A DNA stretch of 64,000 nucleotides from Calidihabitans tengchongensis (lineage in GTDB: Bacteria; Sysuimicrobiota; Sysuimicrobiia; Sysuimicrobiales; Kaftiobacteriaceae): contig JAVKIE010000008.1 of NCBI GenBank assembly GCA_031459615.1, forward strand, positions 1-64,000, given 5' to 3'. This document shows, in pieces, positions 24,583-32,422 of this stretch (the first letter of the stretch is position 1; every line of letters begins with the position of its first letter). Position numbers and translations under genes: made by a program. The notes under the pieces are model-generated. The model saw only the letters and a list, made by a program, of their open reading frames with translations. It made no database searches and was not told where the DNA came from.

Positions 24583-25571
24583 TCACGGACCCGACCGCAG
24601 ATGTTCTTCCGCGATGCGGCGGGCAGCGGCATCCATCGTCATACCGTCCACCGCCGCCATCTCAAACACCCGCCGCATAGCCCCCTGCACGCTCTGCACG
24701 ACTTGTTGCTCCGCCTGTGCCCGCGACCAGCCCGACGCCTCGATGCCCGGTATGGTCATGGCTCCGCCCACATTGATCACATAGTCGGGCGCGTACAGGA
24801 TGCCCCGGGCCCGCAGCCTCTCGGCATCCTCCGGGCTGCCCAGCTGGCTGTTGGCCCCGCCCGCCACCGCGCGGCACCTCAGGCGCGGGATCGTCTGGGC
24901 ATTGAGGATCCCGCCCAGAGCACACGGGGCGAAGATGTCACAGTCGGTCTCGTACACCGACTCCGACGGCACGAACTGCAATCCGAGATCATCGCGAAAG
25001 TGCCGGATCGCGGCTTCGTCGATGTCGTTGAACAGCACCTCAGCGCCCGCCGCGCGCAGGTGCTCGATCAGCGTGCCCCCGACCTGACCGACGCCCTGCA
25101 CCAGCACCCGCCGGCCCCGCAGGGACGCATCTCCGTAGAGACATTCACAGACGACGCGCAGACCCGCGAACACCCCCAGGGCGGTGATCGGTCCGCTGTC
25201 GCCCGCGCCTTCCGCGGCGACCGTGCGCCCGAAGACGTAGGGCGCGCCGGTCTCGGCGACAATGTCCATGTCCTCGCTGGACGTGCCGACATCCGGCCCG
25301 GTGTAGTACAGGCCACCCAGCTGCATCAGGCTGCGCCGCCGCCGCGGGGAATGCCCGGCACGGCGAACTTGTAGGTCATCGGGGCGGACAGGCGAAGAGC
25401 ATCCCGAAGCGCCGCCTCCAGGTCGGGATAGGGCTTCATCCGCGTCCCCCCCCCCGCCGGGCCGAGGCGGGTGGAATGGATCGCGATGAAGATCCATGCG
25501 CCGGTCGGCCGGTCATGGCGGGTGATGACAATCTCACCACCCCAATCGCTCACCAGCGATTCGATGTCCAT
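24583..25571 (-). pseudogene. Broken leucine/glutamate-family (ELFV) amino acid dehydrogenase
   Basis: Two frames together make most of a leucine/valine/phenylalanine dehydrogenase. The first (ATG 25571 to stop 25326) encodes the N-terminal domain, through TRLGPAGGGTRMKPYPDLEAALRDALRLS and MTYKFAVPGIPRGGG. There it stops. The second frame (24583 to about 25326) resumes with QLGGLYYTGPDVGTSSEDMD and the Rossmann part GRRVLVQGVGQVGGTLIEHLRAAGAEVLFNDID. About 30 residues after GGG are missing, including the catalytic Lys of GGGK, and the frame is shifted. It could not be an active dehydrogenase. The start has a GGGGAGAGG site. Confidence 0.85.
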
Positions 25572-25728
25572 AACGGCGCCTCTCCCCATCCGTCCGACAT
25601 CCTGCGAGGCCACCGCGTGCCAGAGACCGCCCGCCGGCCTCCGCCAGCGCGGGCTTCACCTGTGTCATGAACTCCTGATGGCGCTCACGGTCGTGGATCT
25701 CCACGTCGAAGATGATGTAGGCCGCCAT
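25534..25728 (-). pseudogene. Truncated DUF1330 family protein
   Basis: From ATG 25728, with a good GGAGGTG site, the first 39 residues match DUF1330: MAAYIIFDVEIHDRERHQEF, then LAEAGGRSLARGG. The family is a ferredoxin-like fold of about 95 residues. After this the frame runs into unrelated sequence and overlaps the start of the broken dehydrogenase. The second half of the domain is missing. A deletion fusing the two neighbours is the simplest explanation. Confidence 0.7.
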
Positions 25729-25818
25729 CCGGCACCTCCACGAGTGAACCATCCTCGTGGCTGCGGGAGCCCTGGCAGCCTGACGTCACCTCACGGCCAT
25801 GAGATGAGTCGCCCCACC

Positions 25819-26063
25819 TTACGCCTGGCGCCGCCGTGCCGCAACGCGGAGGATGGCCTCCAGGCTGCGTTCCACGTCATCGTCCTTCGTCGCCCACCCG
25901 GACACGCTGATGCGCATGGCCGTGTGACCTTGCCACACGGTGGCGCCACACCAGCAGGTGCCGTCCTGCTGGACGTCGGAGGTCACGCGCAGGGTTGTCT
26001 CGGCGTCTCCGAAGGAGACCAGCACTTGGTTAAGCACGACGTCGTTGAGGACCCGATAGCCTG
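25819..26063 (-). pseudogene. C-terminal remnant of a PLP-dependent decarboxylase/aminotransferase
   Basis: The frame reads GYRVLNDVVLNQVLVSFGD, then QQDGTCWCGATVWQGHTAMRISVSGWATKDDDVERSLEAILR. These are the last 80 residues of group II pyridoxal-dependent decarboxylases (tyrosine or diaminobutyrate decarboxylase type). The PLP lysine and the first 350-400 residues are absent. Upstream to dprA (26064-26206) no homologous reading was found. The tail keeps good family similarity, so the loss may be fairly recent. Confidence 0.75.
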
Positions 26064-26206
26064 CTCCGGTGTGGCAGCTGATATGGCGTGATGAGGCAGC
26101 AAGACCCGTTGCTCAAGGGTCCCGGCTGCAGCGGGCACCGGCGTCGCCGGGTGCTGCACCACGTCTCGCAGCCTCTTCGTGGATGCCCGAACCGACGGGC
26201 CTGTCA

Positions 26207-27088
26207 TCACCCCTCCACCGTGGCCCGCACGTAGCGCTGGCCGGGCAGCGCCCGCGCCATCCCCGCCAGCTCCAGCGCCACCAGGGCCCGGCTGACCTCG
26301 GCCACCGGCAGAGAGCTGCGCAGGACCAGAATGTCCAGGCTCTGTGGCTCCAGGGTCAGGACCGCGTAGACCGCCGCCTCGGCCCCCGCCAGGGCCACGG
26401 CCGGCGGCGCCGGGGGCGGGCGCACCGGCAGGCGCAGCTCGTCGAGGATATCCTCCACACCCCTGACCAGTTTGGCCCCCTGCTGCACCAGCCGGTGGGG
26501 CAGAGCGCTCGTCGCGGACGTGACCGGCCCCGGGACCGCGAACACCTCCCGCCCCTGCTCCAGGGCGCAGTCGGCGGTGATCAGGGCCCCGCTGTCTTCT
26601 CGACCTTCCACAATCACCACGCCCAGGGACAGCCCGCTGATCAGGCGGTTGCGTCGGGGAAAGTGGTGGCGCAGCGGGGGTGTACCGGGTGGATATTCGG
26701 ACAGGACCGCCCCCGCGTCGATGACCCGGGCCATCAGGGAGGCATGCTCGGGCGGGTAGACGACATCCGGCCCGCACCCCAGCACCGCCACCGTCCGCCC
26801 GCCGGCGTCCAGAGCCCCCTCGTGGGCGGCGGCGTCGATGCCGCGGGCCAGACCGCTGACCACCGCCACGCCGCAGCGGGCCAGATCGGCGGCCAGGCGG
26901 CGGGCCACGGCCACCCCGTACGCCGTCGCCCGCCGCGCCCCCACCACCGCCACCGCCGCCGCGCCGTCTCCCGGGAGATGCCCGCGGACGTACAGCCGCG
27001 CCGGCGGATCGGGAATGGTCCGCAACGCCGCCGGATATCCGGGGTCGTCGGGACTGACGGCGTCCACCGGCCCGGGCAGCCTCCTCAC
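26207..27088 (-). CDS. dprA: DNA-processing protein DprA/Smf
   Basis: DprA loads RecA on incoming single-stranded DNA during transformation. The 293-residue product has the Rossmann-like core: VAVVGARRATAYG, SGLARGIDAAAHEGAL, TVAVLGCGPDVVYPPEH and FPRRNRLISGLS. VIVEGREDSGALITA and VFAVPGPV follow. A winged-helix DML1-like domain fills the last 65 residues. The usual N-terminal SAM domain is short or missing. GTG 27088 overlaps the comM stop (GTGA). It is intact and next to comM, so natural competence is possible. Confidence 0.93.
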   Translation of the reverse strand: MRRLPGPVDAVSPDDPGYPAALRTIPDPPARLYVRGHLPGDGAAAVAVVGARRATAYGVAVARRLAADLARCGVAVVSGLARGIDAAAHEGALDAGGRTVAVLGCGPDVVYPPEHASLMARVIDAGAVLSEYPPGTPPLRHHFPRRNRLISGLSLGVVIVEGREDSGALITADCALEQGREVFAVPGPVTSATSALPHRLVQQGAKLVRGVEDILDELRLPVRPPPAPPAVALAGAEAAVYAVLTLEPQSLDILVLRSSLPVAEVSRALVALELAGMARALPGQRYVRATVEG

Positions 27089-28626
27089 CCCGGCCTGCCC
27101 CCGCCCACCAGCCGCAGCGACCGGTCCAGGGCCCGGTACTGGATCGCCTCGGCCAGGTGGGTGACCGCGATGGACTCGGCCTCCTCCAGGTCGGCGATGG
27201 TCCGCGCCACCTTCAGGATCCGGTCGTGGGCCCGCGCCGACAGCCCCAGACGGTCCATCGCGCGCTGCAGAAACAGCTTGCCCTCTTCGTCCAGCCGGCA
27301 GTGGCGGCGGACCTGGCGGGCGCTCAACGCGCCGTTGGTGCGCGCACCCCCGTAGCGGCGGGCCTGGATCTCACGGGCCGCCAGCACCCGCGCCCGCATC
27401 TGTGCCGAGCTCTCCCCGGGTCCGGCGGCGACCAGCTCCGCGGCGGCGACCCGGGGAACCTCCACGTGCAGGTCGATGCGGTCCAGCAGCGGCCCGGACA
27501 CCCGCGCCAGGTAGCGGGCCACCTGAGCCGGGCTGCACAGGCACTCCCGGGACAGATCGCCCCGGTGGCCGCACGGGCAGGGGTTCATGGCACCCACCAG
27601 GGTCAGCCGCGCCGGAAACGTTACCGTGGACTGCACCCGCGCCACGGTCACCACCCCGTCCTCCAGCGGCTGGCGCAGCGCCTCCAGGGCGTCCCGGTGG
27701 AATTCGGGCAGCTCGTCCAAGAACAGCACGCCCCGGTGAGCCAGGGTCACCTCTCCCGGCCGTGGCAGCGCCCCGCCGCCGGTCAGCGCCGCGGCGCTGG
27801 TGGTGTGGTGCGGGCTGCGGAACGGTCGGCTGCGCACCAGTCCTCCCGGAGGGAGCAGCCCGGCGACGCTGTAGATCCGGGTCACCTCCAGCGCCTCCGG
27901 GGCCGACAGCGGCGGCAGGATGGTCGGGAGACGGCGCGCCAGCATCGTCTTGCCGGCCCCCGGCGGACCCACCAGCAGCACGTTGTGGCCGCCGGCGGCG
28001 GCGATCTCCAGGGCCCGGCGGACGTGGGCCTGGCCGCGGACGTCACTGAAATCCTCGTCGGCGGGCGGGGGCTCCACCACCTCCGGCAGGCCCCCGCGTA
28101 CGGGCGTCAGGATCGACGTCCCTTCCAGATGCCTGATCACCTCTGCCAGCGAGCCAGCCGGGTAGACGGTCAGGCCCTCCACCAGAGCGGCCTCGGCAGC
28201 GTTGGCGCGGGGGACCATCAGCGCCCGCTCTCCCAGCGCGCGGGCCGCCAGGGCGATGCACAGGATCCCGGCCACCGGCCGCAGCGTGCCGTCCAGAGAC
28301 AGCTCGCCCAGCAACAGCGTTCCGTCCAGGGCCGCAGGGCGGATCTGCTCCGTGGCCGCCAGGATGGCCACGGCCATGGGCAGGTCAAACGCCGGCCCTT
28401 CTTTGCGCACGTCGGCCGGCGCCAGGTTGACGGTGATCTTGCGGGAGGGCAGTTCGTAGTTGGTGTTGCGGATGGCGGCCCGCACGCGCTCTTTGGCCTC
28501 CTGCACCGCCGTGTCGGGCAGGCCCACGATGGCAAACGCCGGCAGCCCGCCGCCCACGTCCACCTCGACATCGATGGGGTAGGCGTCCAGCCCCAGCACC
28601 GCCGCCGAGCGCACCCGGGCTAGCAT
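27085..28626 (-). CDS. comM: ComM/YifB family AAA ATPase (Mg-chelatase-like)
   Basis: ComM is a hexameric helicase that aids branch migration during natural transformation. The 513-residue product has the family N-terminal domain (VEVDVGGGLPAFAIVGLPDTAVQEAKERVRAAIRN). Then follow Walker A GPPGAGKTMLARRLP, the VFLDELPEF Walker B, and FPARLTLVGAMNPCPCGHRGD with the Cys-rich loop ending CLCSP. The C-terminal Mg-chelatase part includes ARAHDRILKVARTIADLE. It heads a comM-dprA pair. Confidence 0.94.
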   Translation of the reverse strand: MLARVRSAAVLGLDAYPIDVEVDVGGGLPAFAIVGLPDTAVQEAKERVRAAIRNTNYELPSRKITVNLAPADVRKEGPAFDLPMAVAILAATEQIRPAALDGTLLLGELSLDGTLRPVAGILCIALAARALGERALMVPRANAAEAALVEGLTVYPAGSLAEVIRHLEGTSILTPVRGGLPEVVEPPPADEDFSDVRGQAHVRRALEIAAAGGHNVLLVGPPGAGKTMLARRLPTILPPLSAPEALEVTRIYSVAGLLPPGGLVRSRPFRSPHHTTSAAALTGGGALPRPGEVTLAHRGVLFLDELPEFHRDALEALRQPLEDGVVTVARVQSTVTFPARLTLVGAMNPCPCGHRGDLSRECLCSPAQVARYLARVSGPLLDRIDLHVEVPRVAAAELVAAGPGESSAQMRARVLAAREIQARRYGGARTNGALSARQVRRHCRLDEEGKLFLQRAMDRLGLSARAHDRILKVARTIADLEEAESIAVTHLAEAIQYRALDRSLRLVGGGRPG

Positions 28627-28652
28627 GGACCGCCTCCGGCCACTCCAGGCGC

Positions 28653-28658
28653 ATTGTA
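28653..28658 (-). promoter_or_regulatory. -10 box upstream of comM
   Basis: TACAAT on the minus strand (5 of 6 consensus) lies 27 bases before the comM ATG, followed by purine-rich sequence suited to a ribosome site. No clear -35 box was found, so this is tentative. Confidence 0.35.
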
Positions 28659-28727
28659 CCGGCCCGCCGGACGCGCCCGCGTAGCCCGCCCCGGGCAGCC
28701 GCCGGTGACCGGCCCGGGTGGACGTGC

Positions 28728-29099
28728 CTAGGTATCATCCACCTCGAAGGCCCCGGCCAGCACCTCGACGCGGACGACCCGCCCCTGAGGCGTCACCAGC
28801 ACCGAGACGGCATCAAACCGGCACGGCCGGTCCCCCAGTCGGCGGGTGATCAGATAGTACGTGGCCAGGCGCCACAGGCGCCGGCGCTTGGCCGGCGTGA
28901 TGGCGTCAAAGGGGGCACCGAAGTCGGCGGTAGTACGCGTTTTCACCTCCACGAAGACGATGGTCCCGCCCTGCTCGGCCACCACGTCCAGTTCGCCCAT
29001 GGGGCAGCGGACGTTGCGGTCGCGGATGCGGTAGCCCCCGGCCCGCAGGTGCCTGAGGGCGGCTTCCTCCCCGATGACGCCCAGTCCACGGCGGTCCAC
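28728..29099 (-). CDS. yraN: YraN/UPF0102 endonuclease-like protein
   Basis: A 123-residue protein with the restriction-endonuclease-like UPF0102 fold: GEEAALRHLRAGGYRIRDRNVRCPMGELDVVAEQGGTIVFVEVKTRT. The ELDVV and VEVK motifs supply the acidic and lysine residues of a PD-(D/E)xK site. The family is thought to take part in DNA repair or Holliday-junction processing, but no activity is proven. Its place between rnhB and comM is the usual one in Bacillota. GTG 29099 is used; the family N-terminus fits there. Confidence 0.9.
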   Translation of the reverse strand: MDRRGLGVIGEEAALRHLRAGGYRIRDRNVRCPMGELDVVAEQGGTIVFVEVKTRTTADFGAPFDAITPAKRRRLWRLATYYLITRRLGDRPCRFDAVSVLVTPQGRVVRVEVLAGAFEVDDT

Positions 29100-29170
29100 A
29101 CCCGCGTGCTACCGGACCTGCCCGCCGGCCGCCATGACCGGATCGGGTCACTCTGGGGTAGCCGGACCGG

Positions 29171-29277
29171 GTCCCTTGCGGGGACAGACCCCGGCGGGGA
29201 CAGACCCCGATGGGGACAGACCCGTCCCTTGCGGGGACAGACCCCAGCGGGGACAGACCCCGATGGGGACAGACCCC
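29171..29277. repeat. Tandem array of six GGGGACAGACCCC elements in a 53-bp duplication
   Basis: The 13-mer GGGGACAGACCCC occurs at 29180, 29196, 29212 (last C missing), 29233, 29249 and 29265. Elements are spaced 16 bases within each group of three. The two triplets sit in a 53-bp tandem unit starting GTCCCTTGC at 29171 and 29224. Each element is a near-palindrome, GGGG-ACAGA-CCCC. The array fills the gap between yraN and a DUF420 gene and ends one base before that gene's stop. Such elements recall REP-like repeats mobilised by RayT (TnpA-REP) transposases, but no transposase is in the window. Confidence 0.9.
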
Positions 29278-29278
29278 G

Positions 29279-29857
29279 TCAGTACAGGACATTGAGCAGG
29301 AAGTACACGAGGATCCCCAGTGACAGGCTCACCGTCCACAGGGTCGCCGCCACCCGCCCCACCCGGGGGTGGCCGGTGGCCCGGACCTCGCCGGCGGGCC
29401 GGGTCAGCCCCGTCACCACGTTGTAGACCACCGGCGGGACGGTCAGGATCGACAGGGTCACGTGGACGGTCAGGACCGGCAGGTAGACGTACCGGCGGAC
29501 CGGCGGCGGCCCCGGGAACGCCTTGACGCCGCCGAGGGCCACCCGGGTCACGTACAGCGCCAGGAATACGGCGATCAGCGTCGTCGCCGCGAGCATCAGC
29601 CGCCGGTGGGCCGCCACCCTCCCGGCCCGGATCGCCCGCCAGCCGGCCAGCAGGCAGGTCAGCGCCGCGGCGTTGACCACGGCGATGGCGGTCGGCAGGA
29701 CAGTCACCACCGCCCGGACGCCGGGCGGAAGATCTGGGGACGGCCGGCGCGTCAACGCAAACCCCAGCAGGCCGTAGGCGGCGGCGCTGAGGGCGGCCGC
29801 CAGCACGACCGCCTCCCTCACCCCGACCCTCCATCCGGCCCTGCGGCGTGCGCTCAT
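29279..29857 (-). CDS. DUF420 (CtaM-like) membrane protein
   Basis: A 192-residue polytopic membrane protein with five predicted helices. HRRLMLAATTLIAVFLALYVTRVALGG, then the YVYLPVLTVHVTLSILTVPPVVYNVVTGL helix and HPRVGRVAATLWTVSLSLGILVYFLLNVLY match DUF420. Some members (CtaM) help assemble heme-A terminal oxidases. The conserved histidines are present, which fits heme contact. No oxidase genes are nearby, so the role here is uncertain. ATG 29857 is preferred to GTG 29872 because GGAGG lies 8 bases before it. The stop adjoins the GGGGACAGACCCC array. Confidence 0.75.
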   Translation of the reverse strand: MSARRRAGWRVGVREAVVLAAALSAAAYGLLGFALTRRPSPDLPPGVRAVVTVLPTAIAVVNAAALTCLLAGWRAIRAGRVAAHRRLMLAATTLIAVFLALYVTRVALGGVKAFPGPPPVRRYVYLPVLTVHVTLSILTVPPVVYNVVTGLTRPAGEVRATGHPRVGRVAATLWTVSLSLGILVYFLLNVLY

Positions 29858-29970
29858 GGATGTGCCCTCCACACAGTTTTGGTCGGCGGGCGCCGGCGTC
29901 CTCTGTGGCTCCCGGCCTCGGAGACTGGTCCCACCGGGCAGACGGGCATGACGTCCGAGGGAGCGTCAAG

Positions 29971-30426
29971 GTGATCCGGATCGCCCTGGTCCTGGTGATG
30001 ATGGCGGTGCTGGCGGGTCCGGCGGCCGCCCGCGTCGGAGATCCGCTGGCCACGTTCGCCGCCAGCCCGCTCCTCCAGCAGCTACAGCTGACTCCCTTCG
30101 GCCAGATGGCCCTGTCTGGAGAGCTGGCCGGCCGCGTGCTGCACCGCTACGTCTCCGACGACGGCGCGCTGACGGTGGACCTGGTGGTGCGCGCCGGCGT
30201 GATCGAGCAGCAGATCCTGTACCTTCCCCGGGACGCGCGACGGGGCCACCAGGTGAGCTTCTTCCTGCAGGACGCCCTGGGCTCGGTGGTCGGCGCCCAG
30301 CAGGGTCTGCTGGGGTTTCAGGCCGCGGTCAGCCGCGGGGTGGACGCGGTCCAGCGCTTTGGCGGGTACACGATGCGCTTCACGCCCCTGGGCGCAGCGA
30401 TGCTGCGGGTCGCGGTCAGCCGCTGA
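29971..30426 (+). CDS. Exported protein of unknown function
   Basis: A 151-residue product starting at GTG 29971 behind a GAGGGAG site. Residues 1-20 are a signal peptide: basic MIR, a hydrophobic core, then AGPAAARVGD with an AAA-type cleavage site. The mature part has no recognised domain. It has LLQQLQLTPFGQMALSGELAGRVLHRYVSDDGALTVDLVVRAG and alternating strands, suggesting a beta-rich secreted protein. It is divergent from DUF420 and converges on rnhB with 9 bases between. GC-rich codon use matches the neighbours. No function is assigned. Confidence 0.65.
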   Translation: MIRIALVLVMMAVLAGPAAARVGDPLATFAASPLLQQLQLTPFGQMALSGELAGRVLHRYVSDDGALTVDLVVRAGVIEQQILYLPRDARRGHQVSFFLQDALGSVVGAQQGLLGFQAAVSRGVDAVQRFGGYTMRFTPLGAAMLRVAVSR

Positions 30427-30435
30427 CCTCAGGCG

Positions 30436-31236
30436 TCAGCCGGAGATCTCCATCGCCAGCACCTCCTGCCGCTCCCACGCCGAGGAGAACGACCGCCGGT
30501 GCACCGGCGACGGGCCCCACCGCCGGATGGCCTCCAGGTGCTCGCGGGTGGGGTACCCCTTGTGGCGGGCGAACCCGTAGGGGGGATAGGCGGCGTCCAG
30601 CTCGCGCATCAGGCGGTCCCGGGTCACCTTGGCCACCACCGACGCCGCGGCGATGCAGGCGCAGCGGGCGTCTCCGTCCACCAGGGCCGCCTGGGGAACA
30701 GGGAGGTCGGCCGGGTAGCGGCCGTCGAGGAGAACCAGGTGGGGACGCACACTCAGAGCCTCCACGGCGCGGCGGTGCGCGAGCCGGGTCGCCTGGAGGA
30801 TGTTAAGCGCGTCGATCTCCTCCACCGACGCCTGGGCGGCGGCGACGGCCACCGCTTCGGTCATGATGCGGGCGTACAGGGCGTCCCGCCGGACGGGAGG
30901 CAGGCGCTTGGAGTCGTCCAGGTCGGGCCAGCGGGCCTCCGGCGGCAGGACCACCGCGGCCGCCACCACGGGTCCGGCCAGCGGAGCCACCCCCGCTTCG
31001 TCCACCCCGGCGATGACGGTGAAGCCCAGGCGCCGGTACTGCCGCTCCACCGCCGCCAGGTCCTCCCAGCGGGCGGCCCGGCGGGCCTCGCGCGCCTGCT
31101 GGGCCCGCACGCGGCGGACCAGTTGCCTCACCCCGGCCCGCGGGTCGCGGGCCAGGGCCCGCAGCAGGCGGGGGTCAGCCGTCCCGCCGGCCAGCAGCTG
31201 GCGGATCTGCGCCACGGACCAGGTGCGCAGGGTCAC
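30436..31236 (-). CDS. rnhB: Ribonuclease HII
   Basis: RNase HII removes ribonucleotides from DNA and RNA in hybrids. The 266-residue product has the N-terminal extension seen in Bacillus RnhB. The catalytic core begins VIAGVDEAGVAPLAGPVV with Asp79 and Glu80. Further hallmarks: DDSKRLPPVRRD, LLDGRYP with the third Asp, DGDARCACIAAASVVAKVTRDR and YGFARHKGYPT. GAG in DEAGVAPLAGP replaces the usual DEAGRGPLAGP; the Arg-to-Val change in that loop is unusual. GTG 31236 has a GGGAGGA site. It lies in the lepB-rnhB segment of the conserved order. Confidence 0.93.
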   Translation of the reverse strand: MTLRTWSVAQIRQLLAGGTADPRLLRALARDPRAGVRQLVRRVRAQQAREARRAARWEDLAAVERQYRRLGFTVIAGVDEAGVAPLAGPVVAAAVVLPPEARWPDLDDSKRLPPVRRDALYARIMTEAVAVAAAQASVEEIDALNILQATRLAHRRAVEALSVRPHLVLLDGRYPADLPVPQAALVDGDARCACIAAASVVAKVTRDRLMRELDAAYPPYGFARHKGYPTREHLEAIRRWGPSPVHRRSFSSAWERQEVLAMEISG

Positions 31237-31334
31237 GGCGTCCTCCCGGAAGGGACTTCGCGCGCCGGCGGCCGGATTCCCACGCCTGATCCACCCCGGG
31301 GGAGCCGTCCCCCGCCCTGCCGGGCCGGATGGTC

Positions 31335-31979
31335 TCAGCGCACCAGGCCGATCCGTTGGGGAGGCCAGTAGATGAACAGGGCGCGGCCGACGACGTTCTG
31401 CTCGGGCACAAAGCCGAAAAACCGGCTGTCCTCGCTGTTGCAGCGGTTGTCGCCCAGCACGAACAGGTATCCCCGGGGCACCGTCTGGGGTCCGTAGTTG
31501 GTGGTGCAGGCCCGCCCGGCGTCATCCGCCTCCGGGGCCGACAGCTGGGTTACCGGGGTGTCGTTGATCAGCACCACCCCGTCCCGCAGCTCGACGGTCT
31601 CGCCGCCCAGGGCGACCACCCGCTTGACGAAGTCCTTGCCGGGATTGAGGGGGTAGTGGAAGACGATCACGTCGCCCCGGCGAATGGGGCTGAGGCGGTA
31701 GGCGAACTTGGCCACCAGGATGCGGTCGCCCACCTGGAGGGTGGGCTCCATGGAGCCCGACGGAATGAAGAACGCCTGCACCACGAAGGTGATGATGAGC
31801 AGCGACAGGCCGGCGGCCACGATGCTGGCGTCGAGGGTTTCCAGCAGGGATGCGCGCCAGGCGGGCGGGATCACATACGCCCGGCGCACCAGCAGGCGCG
31901 CCACCACCAGCGCGATCGTGAGCAGAAGGATGAGGGTGGGGATGCTCAGGGGCAGGCGATCCAGCAGTCCCAGCGGCAT
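31335..31979 (-). CDS. lepB: Signal peptidase I
   Basis: A 214-residue membrane serine protease that removes signal peptides of secreted proteins. There are two N-terminal hydrophobic helices (10-30 and 50-72). The catalytic Ser76 is in FIPSGSMEPTL and Lys119 in DFVKRVVALGGE. GYLFVLGDNRCNSEDSRFFGFV gives the box E region. Length is near the two-helix Gram-positive/cyanobacterial type. It lies between rplS and rnhB, a common Bacillota location. Confidence 0.95.
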   Translation of the reverse strand: MPLGLLDRLPLSIPTLILLLTIALVVARLLVRRAYVIPPAWRASLLETLDASIVAAGLSLLIITFVVQAFFIPSGSMEPTLQVGDRILVAKFAYRLSPIRRGDVIVFHYPLNPGKDFVKRVVALGGETVELRDGVVLINDTPVTQLSAPEADDAGRACTTNYGPQTVPRGYLFVLGDNRCNSEDSRFFGFVPEQNVVGRALFIYWPPQRIGLVR

Positions 31980-32039
31980 CGGACGTGTCCACCCGGCGCC
32001 ACACCCGCCGTCGGGGGCGGCGGGACGGCGCCGCCAGAG

Positions 32040-32381
32040 TCAGCGGCTCTCCTTGACCCGGGCCTCGCGCCCCACTTTCCCCCGCAGGTAGTAGAGCTTG
32101 GCCTGACGGACCTTGCCCTTGCGCACCACCTCGATGCGCTCGATGCGAGGGGAGTGCAGGGGAAAGGTGCGCTCCACCCCGACCCCGTGGCTGATGCGGC
32201 GCACCGTGAACGTCTCTCGCAGACCACCGCCCTTGCGGGCGATCACCACGCCCTCAAAGACCTGGACCCGCTCCCGGCCGCCTTCCACCACCTTGAAGTG
32301 AACCCGCACCGTGTCCCCGGGGGAGAACTCGGGCAGACCCTCCTTCCGCTGAGGGCGTTCCACGACAGCCACCGTGTCCAT
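32040..32381 (-). CDS. rplS: 50S ribosomal protein L19
   Basis: L19 sits at the 30S-50S interface. From ATG 32381 it is 113 residues, with GGGAGG spaced nine bases before. The core reads FSPGDTVRVHFKVVEGGRERVQVFEGVVIARKGGG, TFTVRRISHGVGVERTFPLHSPRIERIEVVRKGKVRQAKLYYLRGK, almost the family consensus. A GTG three codons upstream is possible. It follows trmD in the classic rpsP-rimM-trmD-rplS set. Confidence 0.97.
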   Translation of the reverse strand: MDTVAVVERPQRKEGLPEFSPGDTVRVHFKVVEGGRERVQVFEGVVIARKGGGLRETFTVRRISHGVGVERTFPLHSPRIERIEVVRKGKVRQAKLYYLRGKVGREARVKESR

Positions 32382-32416
32382 CCCGCGCACCCTCCCGTGT
32401 GAACTCGCGACGGAGC

Positions 32417-32422
32417 ATTATA
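32417..32422 (-). promoter_or_regulatory. Consensus -10 box overlapping the trmD stop, for rplS
   Basis: TATAAT on the minus strand coincides with the end of trmD (stop TAA at 32418-32420), 36 bases before the rplS start. No good -35 box is visible. It may allow extra rplS expression independent of the operon, as known for L19 in other bacteria. It may also be chance. Confidence 0.4.

Noticed and set aside
29074..29295. Small protein with repeats DRPxxGQTPxGTDP on the + strand
   Set aside because: The apparent protein repeats are the GGGGACAGACCCC DNA array read in frame; no ribosome site.
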